Notes: a model not told the origin generated them from the letters alone. A stretch of 64,000 bases of DNA from Bradyrhizobium diazoefficiens (GCF_016599855.1 NZ_CP067041.1:1-64000); one strand, 5' to 3'; positions 11,410 through 22,035 are shown, counted from the stretch's first letter. Translations and numbers: made by a program.

Positions 11410-11894
11410 CAGGACCCGTTCGCGCAGTCACCCCCGATGTCGATGCCGGCACGGTGCTATCAGGCGCACAGTTCATCGACGCGTTTCGTGTGGAGGTCGG
11501 CACGACGCCATTGAGTGCCCGCGAGGCCTGCACCCGAATGATGCTGCACGGGCCGCGCTGGATCGATGCGCTGACGCGCTTGCGCAACGTCCTGGTGAAA
11601 CCCTTCGGACTGAAGACATCGGGCGAAGGCGCACCGGCTCCGCACGGGATGATCGGCCTGTTTCCAGTGCTGAGCGAAACACCGGAGCGGCTGATCGCCG
11701 GTTTTGACGACTACCATCTCGATTTCCGCGTCGTGGTTGACGTCGCCGGCGAGACGGCGGATCGGCGGGTGACATTGACCACGTTGGTACGGACCAACAA
11801 TCTGCTCGGGCGCGCCTATCTCACGCTGATCGTACCGTTTCACAAGCTCGTGGCCCGCAGCATGATGGGAGACATCGTGGAGCCGGTGCGATGA
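11406..11894 (+). CDS. DUF2867 domain protein
   Basis: A 162-residue soluble protein, start ATG at 11406 overlapping the stop of the MATE gene by four bases. The frame stays open upstream to 11256 inside the MATE gene, but that part is a shadow. Features that point to DUF2867 are the central GMIGLFPVLSETPERLIAGF and DDYHLDFRVVV segments and the C-terminal RAYLTLIVPFHKLVARSMM. The family has no agreed function. Coupling to a MATE pump suggests a shared stress or export role, but that is inference. Confidence 0.8.
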   Translation: MTGPVRAVTPDVDAGTVLSGAQFIDAFRVEVGTTPLSAREACTRMMLHGPRWIDALTRLRNVLVKPFGLKTSGEGAPAPHGMIGLFPVLSETPERLIAGFDDYHLDFRVVVDVAGETADRRVTLTTLVRTNNLLGRAYLTLIVPFHKLVARSMMGDIVEPVR

Positions 11895-11918
11895 CGCCGC
11901 GTCTTTCCTGTCGTTAAC

Positions 11919-13037
11919 TCACTCCGCGACCTTCACCGGCCCGTCGGCCGCGGCTTCCGCCCACTCCCCGACGACGCGGTCGAGATCGCATAGATTCTGG
12001 TGCATCTGCTCCAGCGAGAAGCCGAGCGCGAAGAAGCGCTCCGCGGTGTCGGCCGGCTGGCCGCGGATCAGGCTGTCCTGGCGAACGGCGGCGACGGCCT
12101 CGGAATAATGCTGAAGCGCCACGTGCACGGGATGGATCGGCGGCGCGCCGGCGCCCTCGCGCAGGGCATCAGCCGCCGACTTCAGGAAGCGCACGATCGC
12201 CGCGCTGACCTCCGCCAGCGGCTCCGCGAGCCTGACCTGCACCTCGGCGGGCAGCGGCACCACGGTGGCGCGGCCGATCATCACGACATCGTGGCGCAGC
12301 CGCAGAATCGTGCGCAGCAGCGGGCCGGTGTCGGGGCCGCTTGACAGCCGCGCCGAACGCTCGCGCTCGGCCTCCGCGCCGATCGCATTCATGCCGACCA
12401 TGGCGGTGCCGATGCCATCCTGGATCCGGTGCAGCGCATCGTTGTCGCGGCCGCGGGTGAGACCGGCGAGCAGTTCGGAAAAAGCCTCCGCGATCAACTC
12501 AAGCAGCTTCGCCGCGCTGGCGCGGATCTGCCGCACCGCGCGCGAGGGCAGCACCAGGAAAGAGACCAAGAGCCCGGTGATGGCACCGACCGAGACCTCA
12601 CTGACCCGATCGATCGCCGACGCCAGCGGGTCGGCATGATGCATGGTCGGGACCAGCAGCACGATCACCGCGGTCACGGTGGCGGTGCTGAGGTTCGGAT
12701 AGATCGCGGCAACGAAGGCGAGCGGCGCGACTGCCAGGACCAGCAGCCCCAGCAGGCCCGCTTCGCTGGAGTAGGGAATCGTGATCGCGATGGCGCCGCC
12801 ATAGATCGCGCCGCCGATGGTGCCGAGCATGTAATCGCGCGTCGCCTTTAGCGAGCGCCCGACGCTCATCTGGGTCACGATCAGTGATGTCAGAACCGCC
12901 CAGAGCGGCAGCAACAGATGCAGCGCGGTCGCGATCGCATAGGCCGCCACAGCCGCCACCGTGACCCGGATCGCAAGTCCCAGTTGCGTTCGCCGCGCCC
13001 GGATCCGGTCGAACAGCTCCTTTGCGTCTGCCATCAT
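11919..13037 (-). CDS. FUSC-family inner membrane protein (aromatic acid exporter-like)
   Basis: About 372 residues. The N-terminal half has around six hydrophobic segments (IRVTVAAVAAYAIATAL, LGTIGGAIYGGAIAI, LLGLLVLAVAPLAFVAAI, TATVTAVIVLLVPT, VGAITGLLVSFLVLPS). The C-terminal half is a helical cytoplasmic domain. This is the FUSC/ArAE layout; relatives export aromatic acids such as p-hydroxybenzoate. The open frame reaches 13157, but the tandem ATGATG at 13037/13034, preceded by GGGA, gives the family-like start MMADAKELFDRIRARRTQLG. It is transcribed toward the DUF2867 gene and away from the MmgE/PrpD gene. Confidence 0.85.
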   Translation of the reverse strand: MMADAKELFDRIRARRTQLGLAIRVTVAAVAAYAIATALHLLLPLWAVLTSLIVTQMSVGRSLKATRDYMLGTIGGAIYGGAIAITIPYSSEAGLLGLLVLAVAPLAFVAAIYPNLSTATVTAVIVLLVPTMHHADPLASAIDRVSEVSVGAITGLLVSFLVLPSRAVRQIRASAAKLLELIAEAFSELLAGLTRGRDNDALHRIQDGIGTAMVGMNAIGAEAERERSARLSSGPDTGPLLRTILRLRHDVVMIGRATVVPLPAEVQVRLAEPLAEVSAAIVRFLKSAADALREGAGAPPIHPVHVALQHYSEAVAAVRQDSLIRGQPADTAERFFALGFSLEQMHQNLCDLDRVVGEWAEAAADGPVKVAE

Positions 13038-13158
13038 CTGATGTCCCGGTCCGATCCTCACAAAGCCCAGGCAAAGCATAGCTGATGCCCGCAGCCCCGA
13101 GGCCGCTTGAAAGGCAAAATCAGCCCGCCTAACTTGCCGGCCAAATCGAGGAAACACG

Positions 13159-14529
13159 ATGGCCCACGAAACCGCAACGCTAGCCGCCTATGTCGCCAAG
13201 CTGAATTATCAGGAAATTCCGGCGGAGGTGCTGGAGCGCGCCAAGGTGCTGACGCTGGATTTCCTCGGCAGCGCCATCCGGGCCAGGAGCGAAGCGGAGT
13301 CAACCCCGTCGCTGCTGAAGATGCTCGAAGCGCTGTCGCTCGACGCCAAGGGCTGCTCCACCGTGTTCGGCGACAGCAAGACGTGGACTCCGGCGGTCGC
13401 GGCGCTCCTCAACGGCGCACTCGGCCATTCCCTTGATTTCGACGATACCCATGCGGATTCCTCGCTGCATCCGAGCGCGCCGGTGGTTCCGGCGGCCTTC
13501 GCCGTCGGCGAAATGGTCGGTGCCTCCGGACGCGATGTGCTGACGGCGATCGTCGCGGGCTATGAGGTCTGCTGCCGGCTCGGCAATGCGCTCGATCCGA
13601 CCTCTCATTATGCGCGCGGCTTCCATCCGACAGCGACCGCCGGCACCTATGGCGCGGCCGCTGCGGCGGCAAAATTGTTCGGCCTCTCCGAGCCGCAGAT
13701 CATCGCCGCCTTCGGCGTCTCCGGCAGCCAGGCCGCCGGCTCGCTGCAATTCCTGGTCAACGGCGCCTGGAACAAGCGCTATCAGGTCGGCGCCGCCGCG
13801 ATGAACGGCGTGATCGCCGCGACGCTGGCACGCAACGAGTTCGTCGGCGCGACGGAATCAATCGAGGGCAAGCATGGCCTGCTCGCCGGCTACACCGACG
13901 ATGCACATCCGGACAAGGCGGTGGCCGGGCTCGGCAAGACCTATGAGACCATGAAGATCGGCGTGAAGCCGTATCCGAGCTGCCGTTACACCCATGCCGC
14001 GATCGACGCGCTGATCGCGATGCGGCGCGAGCACAATCTGACGCCCGACCAAGTCAAGCGCGTCGAGATCGGCCTGCATCGCAACGGCATCACGCTCACG
14101 GGCGATGCCGCGAGCAAGCGGCATCCGACCTCGATCGTCGGCGGCCAGTTCTCGATGTTCTTCACCGGCGCACTCGCGCTCGACCAGGGTTCATTCGGCT
14201 GGGACGACTACAACCGCCTCGGCGATGCCGCCATCGACGCACTCGCCGACAAGTTCGACGTGGTGCAGGACGACCGCCTCGAGATCGGCCGCACCCATCC
14301 GTTCGGCGCGCGCGTCAGCATCGTCACCGACGATGGCGTGCATGAGCGGATCTATGCCGACCCCTCGGGCGAGCCGAACTCGTTCCCGGATGCGCAGGCG
14401 ATGCAGCAGAAGTTCCTGACGCTGGCCAGGCCGGTGCTGAATGCACGGGCCGACAAATTCGCCGACGCGATCCTGTCGCTGGAGCGGTTCGATCGCGTGG
14501 CGAACGCAACGGAGCTGGGGCGGCAGTAA
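13159..14529 (+). CDS. MmgE/PrpD family protein
   Basis: The family includes 2-methylcitrate dehydratase (PrpD), cis-aconitate decarboxylase and iminodisuccinate epimerase. The 456-residue product has the family start (ETATLAAYVAKLNYQEIPAE, then LTLDFLGSAIRARSE), the LNGALGHSLDFDDTH motif near 86-100, HPSAPVVPAAFAVGE, and the later KPYPSCRYTHAAIDALIAM block. All are expected for a complete enzyme. No prpB or prpC is adjacent, so propionate catabolism is not implied by context. The exact substrate is unknown. Confidence 0.9.
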   Translation: MAHETATLAAYVAKLNYQEIPAEVLERAKVLTLDFLGSAIRARSEAESTPSLLKMLEALSLDAKGCSTVFGDSKTWTPAVAALLNGALGHSLDFDDTHADSSLHPSAPVVPAAFAVGEMVGASGRDVLTAIVAGYEVCCRLGNALDPTSHYARGFHPTATAGTYGAAAAAAKLFGLSEPQIIAAFGVSGSQAAGSLQFLVNGAWNKRYQVGAAAMNGVIAATLARNEFVGATESIEGKHGLLAGYTDDAHPDKAVAGLGKTYETMKIGVKPYPSCRYTHAAIDALIAMRREHNLTPDQVKRVEIGLHRNGITLTGDAASKRHPTSIVGGQFSMFFTGALALDQGSFGWDDYNRLGDAAIDALADKFDVVQDDRLEIGRTHPFGARVSIVTDDGVHERIYADPSGEPNSFPDAQAMQQKFLTLARPVLNARADKFADAILSLERFDRVANATELGRQ

Positions 14530-14533
14530 CCGC

Positions 14534-15958
14534 CTAGTTCGCGCCCGCCATTTTCCCCTTCTCGCGCGTTGACGCAATGACATCGCGCACGAGCTCAAAT
14601 ACACCGTCCGCTTCCGGCGGGAAGTTCGGCGAGCGGCCGAGGCGCACGATCACCAGTTTCTCCGATGGGATCACAATCGTGTACTGGCCGATCGTGCCTT
14701 TGGCGAAGAACGCATCGCGCGGCCAGCCGTGCTCGATTCGAAACTTCGCGCCAAAACTGTCGCCCTGGTTGGTCCAGAAGCCGGCGCCGATGCCGACCCA
14801 CGCGTTTGGCGTGGCTGACGCCGAGTAGTTCACCCACCCCTCGGGGAGGATACGCTTGCCGCCGGCGACGCCGTCGTTGAGATAGAGCTGGCCGAAGCGC
14901 ACCCAGTCGCGCGCGGATGCCAACATCTCGCCGGAGCCCTCGATCGTGCCGGCACCGTCGAGCTGAAGCGTGACGTTGACCATGCCGAGTGGCGCGAACA
15001 ATTCGCGGCGCGCGAAGCGGAGCGCATCGGCGGGCTTACCGCCGGCAGCGTTGCGGATCAGATGCGAGAGGATGAGGAAGTTGCCATCGTGATAATTCCA
15101 CACCGTGCCCGGTGAGGTCGCAAGCGGCGCGCGCTCGGCAAAGCTCGCCATATCATCCTCGGCGTATTTCATGGTGTTGACCGGCTCGAGCACGGAGCCG
15201 AGCGAGGCCTGCAACGAGCTCCCGAGCGCGATGCCTGCGGTGTGACGCAGCAACTGGTCGACGGTGATGGCGTGACGCGGATCATCAGGATCTTGCCAGG
15301 CGGCAATGGGCGCAGGCCCATCGAGCTTTAACTTGCCCTGGCGTACGAGAATGCCTGTCAGTGCTGAGATCACCGACTTCGTCATGGAGAAGCCGAGCAG
15401 CGGCGTCTCCGGCCCGACACCATCGGCATAGCGCTCGGCGATGATGCGGCCGGCCTTCATGACGACGATCGCGCGGGTGCGGCGGTAGGGCGGCGCGGGC
15501 TCGGCGAAGGCGCGGTCGAGCGCGGCGGACAGTTCTTCGCTTTGCGGCGGCACGAGTCCCGGGCCGGCGATCTCGGGTAACAACGCTGGCTGCTTGCCGT
15601 CAGGCGGCAGCGCGACGGCGGCGATCCCCTGGCCGTGCTCGAGGGTACAGCCGAGCCCCTCGCGATAGACGGCATGGCTGCGGCCGATGCCGAACAGCGT
15701 CACCGTGACATCCTTGCGCGCGCGATCGACCTGGTAGTCCATCGCCCAGCTCAGCAGGTTTGCGCCTGGCATCGCATCAATGGTCTCGGCGAGATTGCGG
15801 CTGGGATCGAGGCCGGAGACGAACGTCTCCGAGCAGATCGTGTCGGCGATGAAGCCCGTCGCGACCTTCGGCACATCGCGGGCCCGCGCCGCGCCGAGCG
15901 CGAGGCCGGCAGCGACGATGGTGGTGGTAAGGAGGATGATCTTGCGGCGGCGGGTCAC
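14534..15958 (-). CDS. Serine hydrolase of the beta-lactamase/class C family
   Basis: The 474-residue product has an N-terminal hydrophobic segment (IILLTTTIVAAGLALGAA) that may be a signal or anchor, then a penicillin-binding-protein-like domain. The nucleophile motif is GFSMTKSVIS (S-x-x-K) near 193, with LLRHTAGIALGS near 238 and YHDGNFLILSHL near 288 as the second motif. Relatives include 6-aminohexanoate dimer hydrolase-like proteins, esterases and peptidases. It runs convergent with the MmgE/PrpD gene, with 4 bases between stops. The substrate is unknown. Confidence 0.88.
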   Translation of the reverse strand: MTRRRKIILLTTTIVAAGLALGAARARDVPKVATGFIADTICSETFVSGLDPSRNLAETIDAMPGANLLSWAMDYQVDRARKDVTVTLFGIGRSHAVYREGLGCTLEHGQGIAAVALPPDGKQPALLPEIAGPGLVPPQSEELSAALDRAFAEPAPPYRRTRAIVVMKAGRIIAERYADGVGPETPLLGFSMTKSVISALTGILVRQGKLKLDGPAPIAAWQDPDDPRHAITVDQLLRHTAGIALGSSLQASLGSVLEPVNTMKYAEDDMASFAERAPLATSPGTVWNYHDGNFLILSHLIRNAAGGKPADALRFARRELFAPLGMVNVTLQLDGAGTIEGSGEMLASARDWVRFGQLYLNDGVAGGKRILPEGWVNYSASATPNAWVGIGAGFWTNQGDSFGAKFRIEHGWPRDAFFAKGTIGQYTIVIPSEKLVIVRLGRSPNFPPEADGVFELVRDVIASTREKGKMAGAN

Positions 15959-16103
15959 GGGCTTTCTCCGGCTTCGAGGACGTGGCGGAGAGGAAGCCGG
16001 ATGCGGGCGATACGCGCTCGCCGGATTTGAAAAACGACCTCGTCGAAACTGATCGGGGCTGGCCGATTCTGGAATTATTCTGTGATTTCAATGGCCTAAA
16101 AAT

Positions 16104-17168
16104 CTAGGCCGCGTCGACCTTGAGCCGCCGATATTCGGTTGGCGTCACCCCGGTCACCGCCTTGAAGGCGCGGTTGAACGGGCCGAGCGACTGGAAGCCG
16201 GCATCCATCGCGATGGTGATGACAGGAACTTCGGCCTGCGACGGATCGGCCAACGCCGCTTTGGCTTCCTCGATCCGGTGGTTGTTGAGAAAGACATTAA
16301 AGTTGCGGTAGCCGAGCCGCTGGTTGATTAGCCGGCGCAGCCGATATTCGGGAATTCCAAGCTTTGTGGCGAGCGTGCCGATGCTGATGTTGTCGTGGCG
16401 ATAGATGCGCTCATCGGCCATCAGCCGCATCAGCGCATCGACCAGTTTCTGATCCGCGCTGGAATCCCCGGCGATAGCGGCCGGGGCAGGAAGGTTTGCC
16501 GCGGCTTCGACGGGCGCCGGAAACAAATCCGCGGCGTTGACCTGCATCATCGTGTAGCAGATCGCGGCGACGATGCCGGCGAGAACGGCCGCATTCGCGG
16601 CATTGGCGATCGCGGCGTTGTCCCTGCCCCATATCGATATCTGCAGCAGCACATTGACGCCGCCATAGAGCAAGACCGCGCTGACAATGAAAACCCGCAA
16701 GTGACGCCGGCGCTCGACCAGATCGGCCGACCAGGAGCCAATGGTCTGGGCTATCGCCAGCACGATAAAGCAAAGCGCCAGCAGATTGACCGCGATAATG
16801 GCCGGCCGGCCGTGGACCGCCGGCGCGATCCACAGACAACTGACAAAACTGTAGGCTGAGACCGCCGCCCAGATCAGCGCGTGCCACCAGCGCGGCACGA
16901 ATGAATCGTCGAGCAACGCGCGCGTGAACAGCCACAGCACCACGGCATCGCCGGTCGACAGCGCGATCAGCGGCGCATGCCATATCGAGACCGGCGCGGT
17001 CGAGCCGATCTCCGAGCTGACGGCATGCGCGATCGTCCCCAGCGCCAGCGCAATGGTGAGGCGTCCCGCCACGCTATGGCTGAAGTCGCGCAACAGCGCG
17101 GCCGCCAGCATCAGCAGCAGGGCCACGGTCGCGGCGCGAAAGGCGAGTTCCGTTGCAGCAAATGTCAT
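16104..17168 (-). CDS. Membrane-anchored AraC-family transcriptional regulator
   Basis: The N-terminal part (about 1-225) holds six or seven hydrophobic segments. After a linker, the C-terminal 100 residues are an AraC helix-turn-helix domain: ISIGTLATKLGIPEYRLRRL, NFNVFLNNHRIEEAKAAL, then ITIAMDAGFQSLGPFNRAFK and TPTEYRR. I chose the ATG at 17168 over the upstream TTG at 17195. The gene lies behind the serine hydrolase gene on the same strand with a 145-base gap, so it may control it. The sensed ligand would be read through the membrane domain; this is inference. Confidence 0.88.
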   Translation of the reverse strand: MTFAATELAFRAATVALLLMLAAALLRDFSHSVAGRLTIALALGTIAHAVSSEIGSTAPVSIWHAPLIALSTGDAVVLWLFTRALLDDSFVPRWWHALIWAAVSAYSFVSCLWIAPAVHGRPAIIAVNLLALCFIVLAIAQTIGSWSADLVERRRHLRVFIVSAVLLYGGVNVLLQISIWGRDNAAIANAANAAVLAGIVAAICYTMMQVNAADLFPAPVEAAANLPAPAAIAGDSSADQKLVDALMRLMADERIYRHDNISIGTLATKLGIPEYRLRRLINQRLGYRNFNVFLNNHRIEEAKAALADPSQAEVPVITIAMDAGFQSLGPFNRAFKAVTGVTPTEYRRLKVDAA

Positions 17169-17270
17169 CGGCGATGCGATCGGTCGCGGTTGCAATCAGC
17201 CGAACATCGTTCGTCAGGCACTTTTTTTCAAGGACCGTCTGCGCCGGGTTAGGAGCCCCAGCCTCAACTG

Positions 17271-17373
17271 TCATCGCCCGGCTTGACCGGGCGATCCAGT
17301 ACGCCGAATCAGTTGTGATTGGATCGATAGGCCGCGGCGTACTGGATTCCCCGCCTTCGCGGGGAATGACAGC
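17271..17373. repeat. CGCCCGGCTTGACCGGGCG / CTGGATTCCCCGC repeat (family C), copy 1
   Basis: The 312-base gap between the AraC gene and the pirin gene contains this element. It starts TCATCGCCCGG with hairpin CCCGGCTTGACCGGG, continues GATCCAGTA, and ends GTACTGGATTCCCCGCCTTC then GCGGGGAATGACAGC. The two halves face each other. Copies are at 19461-19626, 27424-27528 (inverted) and 59911-60050. The rest of the gap has no gene. Confidence 0.88.
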
Positions 17374-17480
17374 GGAGTGCATGGCCCCATTGCCACCCGC
17401 GATGTCGGGTCCTCCCATGCTCGCGACGGCCCTACGAATTCCTGCTACGATCGGCCTCAGAAATTCAGAAGGAGCCCACC

Positions 17481-18398
17481 ATGAGCTGGATGCCTGATAA
17501 CGATCCCGTGCTCGGCGATCCCATGTCCTGCGACGCGCTCGATCTCGTCATCGTGCCGCGCACCCGCGACCTCGGCGACGGCTTTACGGTGCGGCGCGCC
17601 CTGCCGCATGGCAAGCGGCAGATGGTCGGGCCCTTCATCTTCTTCGACCATTTCGGCCCGGTGCAGTTCGTCTCCGGCAAGGGCATGGACGTGCGGCCGC
17701 ATCCGCATATCGGGCTTGCCACCGTCACCTATCTGTTCGACGGATCCATCATGCATCGCGACAGCGAGGGCAACGTGCAGGAGATCGCGCCCGGCGCGAT
17801 GAATTTGATGACCGCGGGCCGCGGCATCGCGCATTCCGAGCGCACGCCGGATGCGCACCGCGCCGCCGGCCAGAAGATGCTCGGCCTGCAGAGCTGGATC
17901 GCGCTGCCGGCGGGATCGGAAGAGATCGATCCCTCGTTCCAGCATTATGGCGCGGGCGACCTGCCGATGATCTCGGAGCGCGATTTCACCGCGCGGGTCA
18001 TCGCAGGCTCGTCGTTCGGCATCACCTCGCCGGTGAAAATGGTCTCGCCCTGGTTCTATACCGAGGTCACGGCGGCGACGGGCGCGAGCGTGCCGCTCGA
18101 CCCGGACCATGAGGAGCGCGCGATCTACGTCGTCGACGGCGAGGTCGAGATCGCGAATGAGCGTTATGAGGGGCCGCGGCTGCTGATCTTCCGGCCCGGC
18201 GACCGCATCACCGCGAAGGCCCTCAAACCCACGCGGATGATGTTTCTCGGCGGCGATGCACTGGAGGGCCCGCGCCACATCTGGTGGAATTTCGTCTCCT
18301 CCAGCAAGGAGCGGATCGAGCAGGCTAAGCAGGATTGGAAAACCGGACGCTTCGCCGCGGTTCCGCAGGAACATGAGTTCATTCCGCTGCCGGAATAG
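17481..18398 (+). CDS. Pirin family protein
   Basis: A bicupin of the pirin family, whose members include quercetin dioxygenase-like enzymes and transcription cofactors. The 305-residue product carries the N-terminal cupin metal site pattern [21 protein letters not shown] near 75-95 and the strongly conserved [13 protein letters not shown] near 113. The C-terminal cupin is more divergent. AGAAGGAG lies seven bases before the ATG at 17481, a good ribosome site. The neighbours (AraC regulator, purC) do not suggest a pathway. Confidence 0.92.
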   Translation: MSWMPDNDPVLGDPMSCDALDLVIVPRTRDLGDGFTVRRALPHGKRQMVGPFIFFDHFGPVQFVSGKGMDVRPHPHIGLATVTYLFDGSIMHRDSEGNVQEIAPGAMNLMTAGRGIAHSERTPDAHRAAGQKMLGLQSWIALPAGSEEIDPSFQHYGAGDLPMISERDFTARVIAGSSFGITSPVKMVSPWFYTEVTAATGASVPLDPDHEERAIYVVDGEVEIANERYEGPRLLIFRPGDRITAKALKPTRMMFLGGDALEGPRHIWWNFVSSSKERIEQAKQDWKTGRFAAVPQEHEFIPLPE

Positions 18399-18489
18399 GC
18401 TAATCCGGCATCCGGCCGTGCCCTCAGGCGCGGCCGGATGTTCTGTCTTAAGCCTTCTGTCCGAAAGCCGAGTCTACGAAAGCTTTGCG

Positions 18490-19404
<915 letters not shown>

Positions 19405-19460
19405 CCGCGCTGCTAACATCGCTCCGTCATTGCGAGCGCTGTTTGCCACACCCCAGCTGT

Positions 19461-19626
19461 TATCGCCCGGCTTGACCGGGCGATCCAGTATTCCAGAGAC
19501 GGCGATGGAATACGGAGAGGCTGCGGCGTACTGGATTCCCCGCTTGCCGCCTGCGCTGAAGCTTCGGCGGGCCAGACCTCAGCCCCGGCGAAGCCTTGGC
19601 GTAGCCGGGTCGCGGGGAATGACAGC
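19461..19626. repeat. Family C repeat, copy 2, with an extra internal segment
   Basis: It fills most of the 396-base gap between purC and the SulP gene. The left end CGCCCGGCTTGACCGGGCG plus GATCCAGTA and the right end GCGGGGAATGACAGC match the other copies. The right half carries about 65 additional bases (19548-19612), including GCCTGCGCTGAAGCTTCGGC, between CCCCGC and GCGGGG. The remaining 170 bases before the SulP ATG are AT-richer and presumably hold its promoter. Confidence 0.85.
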
Positions 19627-19800
19627 GGTGGGCGCGGAGCCGCTTCCTGCCACAACCTGAGTTTGCGGGGCCTATTTCGGCTTTTCCGTCCACCATCTGA
19701 TCACAGGCGAGCCGCCGTGAAAGTGTCGGATACTTCATAGTTGCAAAGAATCCTGTTGCGCTAGGCTTACAGTCGGCTACCTCTCCGCACGGGAATTTTC

Positions 19801-22035
19801 ATGAGCGAGTGTCACGGCGTGACAGACCCTGCAATTGGCTTCGATCCGGTCACCAGGGTCAATCCGTCGGTCAAACGTGCGCTGAATGACATATTGGGGG
19901 GAAGCGCTGCGAGCGTCCTCACCGTCACGTTCGGGCTGTCCTATTCGCTGCTGATCTTCGCCGGCCCGCTCACGCCCTTTCTGTCCTACGGCATCGCTGC
20001 GACCTTCATCAGCTCGGCGGTGCTTGCCGCCGTGATCGGGCTCGGCAGCTCCCTGCCCTTCGCAATCGCCGCCCCCGACAGCTCGACCGCGGCCGTAACG
20101 GGGATTCTGGCCGCCTCGCTGGTCGAGCACATCGAAGCGGCCAATCTGTCGGCGTCGCTGCTCCCGCCGATCCTGATCACGCTCGGCCTGTCGACCGTGC
20201 TGACCGGGATCGTGCTGTGCGGACTGGGCCTGACGCGGATGGGCCGCGCCATCCGTTATGTCCCCTATCCCGTGGTCGGCGGCTTCCTCGGCGCCACCGG
20301 ACTGCTCATCGCCCTCGGTGCCGTCAGAGTCATCACCAGCACTCCGGTGCAGTTCGCGACACTTCCGCGCTTCGCCAACGGCACCACGCTCTTGGAGCTC
20401 GGTGCCGCCTGCGCCATGGCGCTGGTGTTGTACCTGACTTGGCATCGCTCCCGGAACCCGTTCGCCCTGCCGATCATCCTGGTCGGCGGCGTGATCACGG
20501 CGCATCTGGCGTTCTGGATCTCGGGCGTCTCGCTCGATCAGGCCCGCAACCTGGGCTGGACATTCCAACCGCCGCCGCAGGCGGCCTTCATGCTGCCCTG
20601 GCACACCGACGATCTCGCCCGCTATCCCTGGTTTGCCGTGCCGGACCTGCTCGGCAATCTCGTCGCGGTCATCTTCGTCACCGCATCGAGCACGCTGTTC
20701 AACACCACCGGCATCGAGGTCGCCCTGCACCGCGAAGCCAATCTGGAGCGCGAGCTGAACGTCACGGGCGCGGCCAACATCCTGACCGGCGTGCTCGGCG
20801 GCTACACCGGCTGCAGCTCGATCAGCCGTTCGGTCCTCAATTTCTCCAGCGGCGGCCGCGGCCGGCTGTCCGGCCTCACCGCCGCGGCGCTGTCGCTGCT
20901 GATGCTCGCGATCGCGCCCGATCTGCTCGGCTTCATTCCCAAATTCGTGCTCGGCGGCCTGCTGTTCTATCTCGGCGCCGACCAGCTCCATAAATGGATC
21001 ATCGAATCGCGCAAGCGACTCTCGAAGCTCGAATATCTGTCGCTGGTTGCCATCATAGTCATCATCGTGGCGTGGGGTTTCGTGCCAGGCATTCTGATCG
21101 GCGTGATCATCGGCTGCGCGACCTTTGCGTTCAGCGCGGCGCGGGTCGAATCGATCAAGTACAGTTTTGACGGCTCCGAATACCGCTCCTCGCTCGACCG
21201 CTCGCGCGACGATCAGGAGGTGCTGCTGGCCCATGGCGGCAAGATCCAGGGCCTCAATCTCCAGAGCTACCTATTCTTCGGCTCCGCCAACCGGCTCTAT
21301 CAACATGTCAAGCAGCTGCTCCAGGAGCGCCCGGAGTGCCGCTATCTGCTGTTCGACTTCAAGCTCGTCACCGGCGTCGATTCGTCTGCCGCCTACAGCT
21401 TCGCCCAGATCAAGCGCAGCGCGGCCGATCTCGGCGTCGAGGTGATCCTGGTGCATCTGTCGGCCGCCGCCGAGAAGCTGCTGCGCTCCAGCGATTTCGT
21501 CGGCGAAGGCGTCACCATCATCGGCGAGCTCGATCGTGCGCTGGAATGGTGCGAGAACGAGATCATCGCGCAGCACCAGGGCCTGGCGCAGGAAGAGGCG
21601 AGCTTACGCGACTGGTTCACCGGCATTCTCGCCAGCGAGGACGACGCCGACGAGCTGATCCGCCGCTGTCAGCGCCTCGAGGTCGAATCCGGCGAAATCA
21701 TCGTGCAGGCTGGCGATCCCGCCGATTCCATGCATTTCATCCTCGACGGCCGCGTCGGCATCATGGTCCCAGCCGACGACGACCGCACCACGCGCGTGCG
21801 CAGCCTGGGACGCTACACCACGATCGGCGAGATGGGTCTGGTGTCACAGACCCCGCGCAGCGCCACCATCCAGGCCGAAGTCGACAGCGTGCTCTACGTG
21901 CTGAACACGCACCAGTTCGCCGCGATCAAGCAAGAAGCGCCTGTGCTCAGCCAAAAGCTGCTGACCTATTTCGTATCGGTGATGGCCGAGCGGCTGACAT
22001 TCGCGAACCGGACCATCGCGGTGCTGCGGCGCTGA
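19801..22035 (+). CDS. SulP-type anion transporter fused to STAS and cyclic nucleotide-binding domains
   Basis: The 744-residue protein has three parts. Residues about 25-440 are a SulP/SLC26-like membrane domain with 10 or more hydrophobic segments, including TGIEVALHREANLERELNVT and GGYTGCSSISRSVLNFSSGG. Residues about 450-575 form a STAS domain (LLFDFKLVTGVDSSAAYSFA). Residues about 615-735 are a cyclic nucleotide-binding-like domain (SGEIIVQAGDPADSMHFILD, then YTTIGEMGLVSQTPRSATIQ). The last domain could gate transport by cAMP or act only as a dimerisation fold. It is a single gene with its own promoter region. Substrate (sulfate, bicarbonate or dicarboxylate) is not decidable here. Confidence 0.9.
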   Translation: MSECHGVTDPAIGFDPVTRVNPSVKRALNDILGGSAASVLTVTFGLSYSLLIFAGPLTPFLSYGIAATFISSAVLAAVIGLGSSLPFAIAAPDSSTAAVTGILAASLVEHIEAANLSASLLPPILITLGLSTVLTGIVLCGLGLTRMGRAIRYVPYPVVGGFLGATGLLIALGAVRVITSTPVQFATLPRFANGTTLLELGAACAMALVLYLTWHRSRNPFALPIILVGGVITAHLAFWISGVSLDQARNLGWTFQPPPQAAFMLPWHTDDLARYPWFAVPDLLGNLVAVIFVTASSTLFNTTGIEVALHREANLERELNVTGAANILTGVLGGYTGCSSISRSVLNFSSGGRGRLSGLTAAALSLLMLAIAPDLLGFIPKFVLGGLLFYLGADQLHKWIIESRKRLSKLEYLSLVAIIVIIVAWGFVPGILIGVIIGCATFAFSAARVESIKYSFDGSEYRSSLDRSRDDQEVLLAHGGKIQGLNLQSYLFFGSANRLYQHVKQLLQERPECRYLLFDFKLVTGVDSSAAYSFAQIKRSAADLGVEVILVHLSAAAEKLLRSSDFVGEGVTIIGELDRALEWCENEIIAQHQGLAQEEASLRDWFTGILASEDDADELIRRCQRLEVESGEIIVQAGDPADSMHFILDGRVGIMVPADDDRTTRVRSLGRYTTIGEMGLVSQTPRSATIQAEVDSVLYVLNTHQFAAIKQEAPVLSQKLLTYFVSVMAERLTFANRTIAVLRR

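Noticed and set aside
17153..17497. Genes predicted inside family C repeats (for example frames at 17153-17497 and 19430-19660)
   Set aside because: The frames are produced by repeat sequence and recur wherever the repeat occurs, without ribosome sites or domains.
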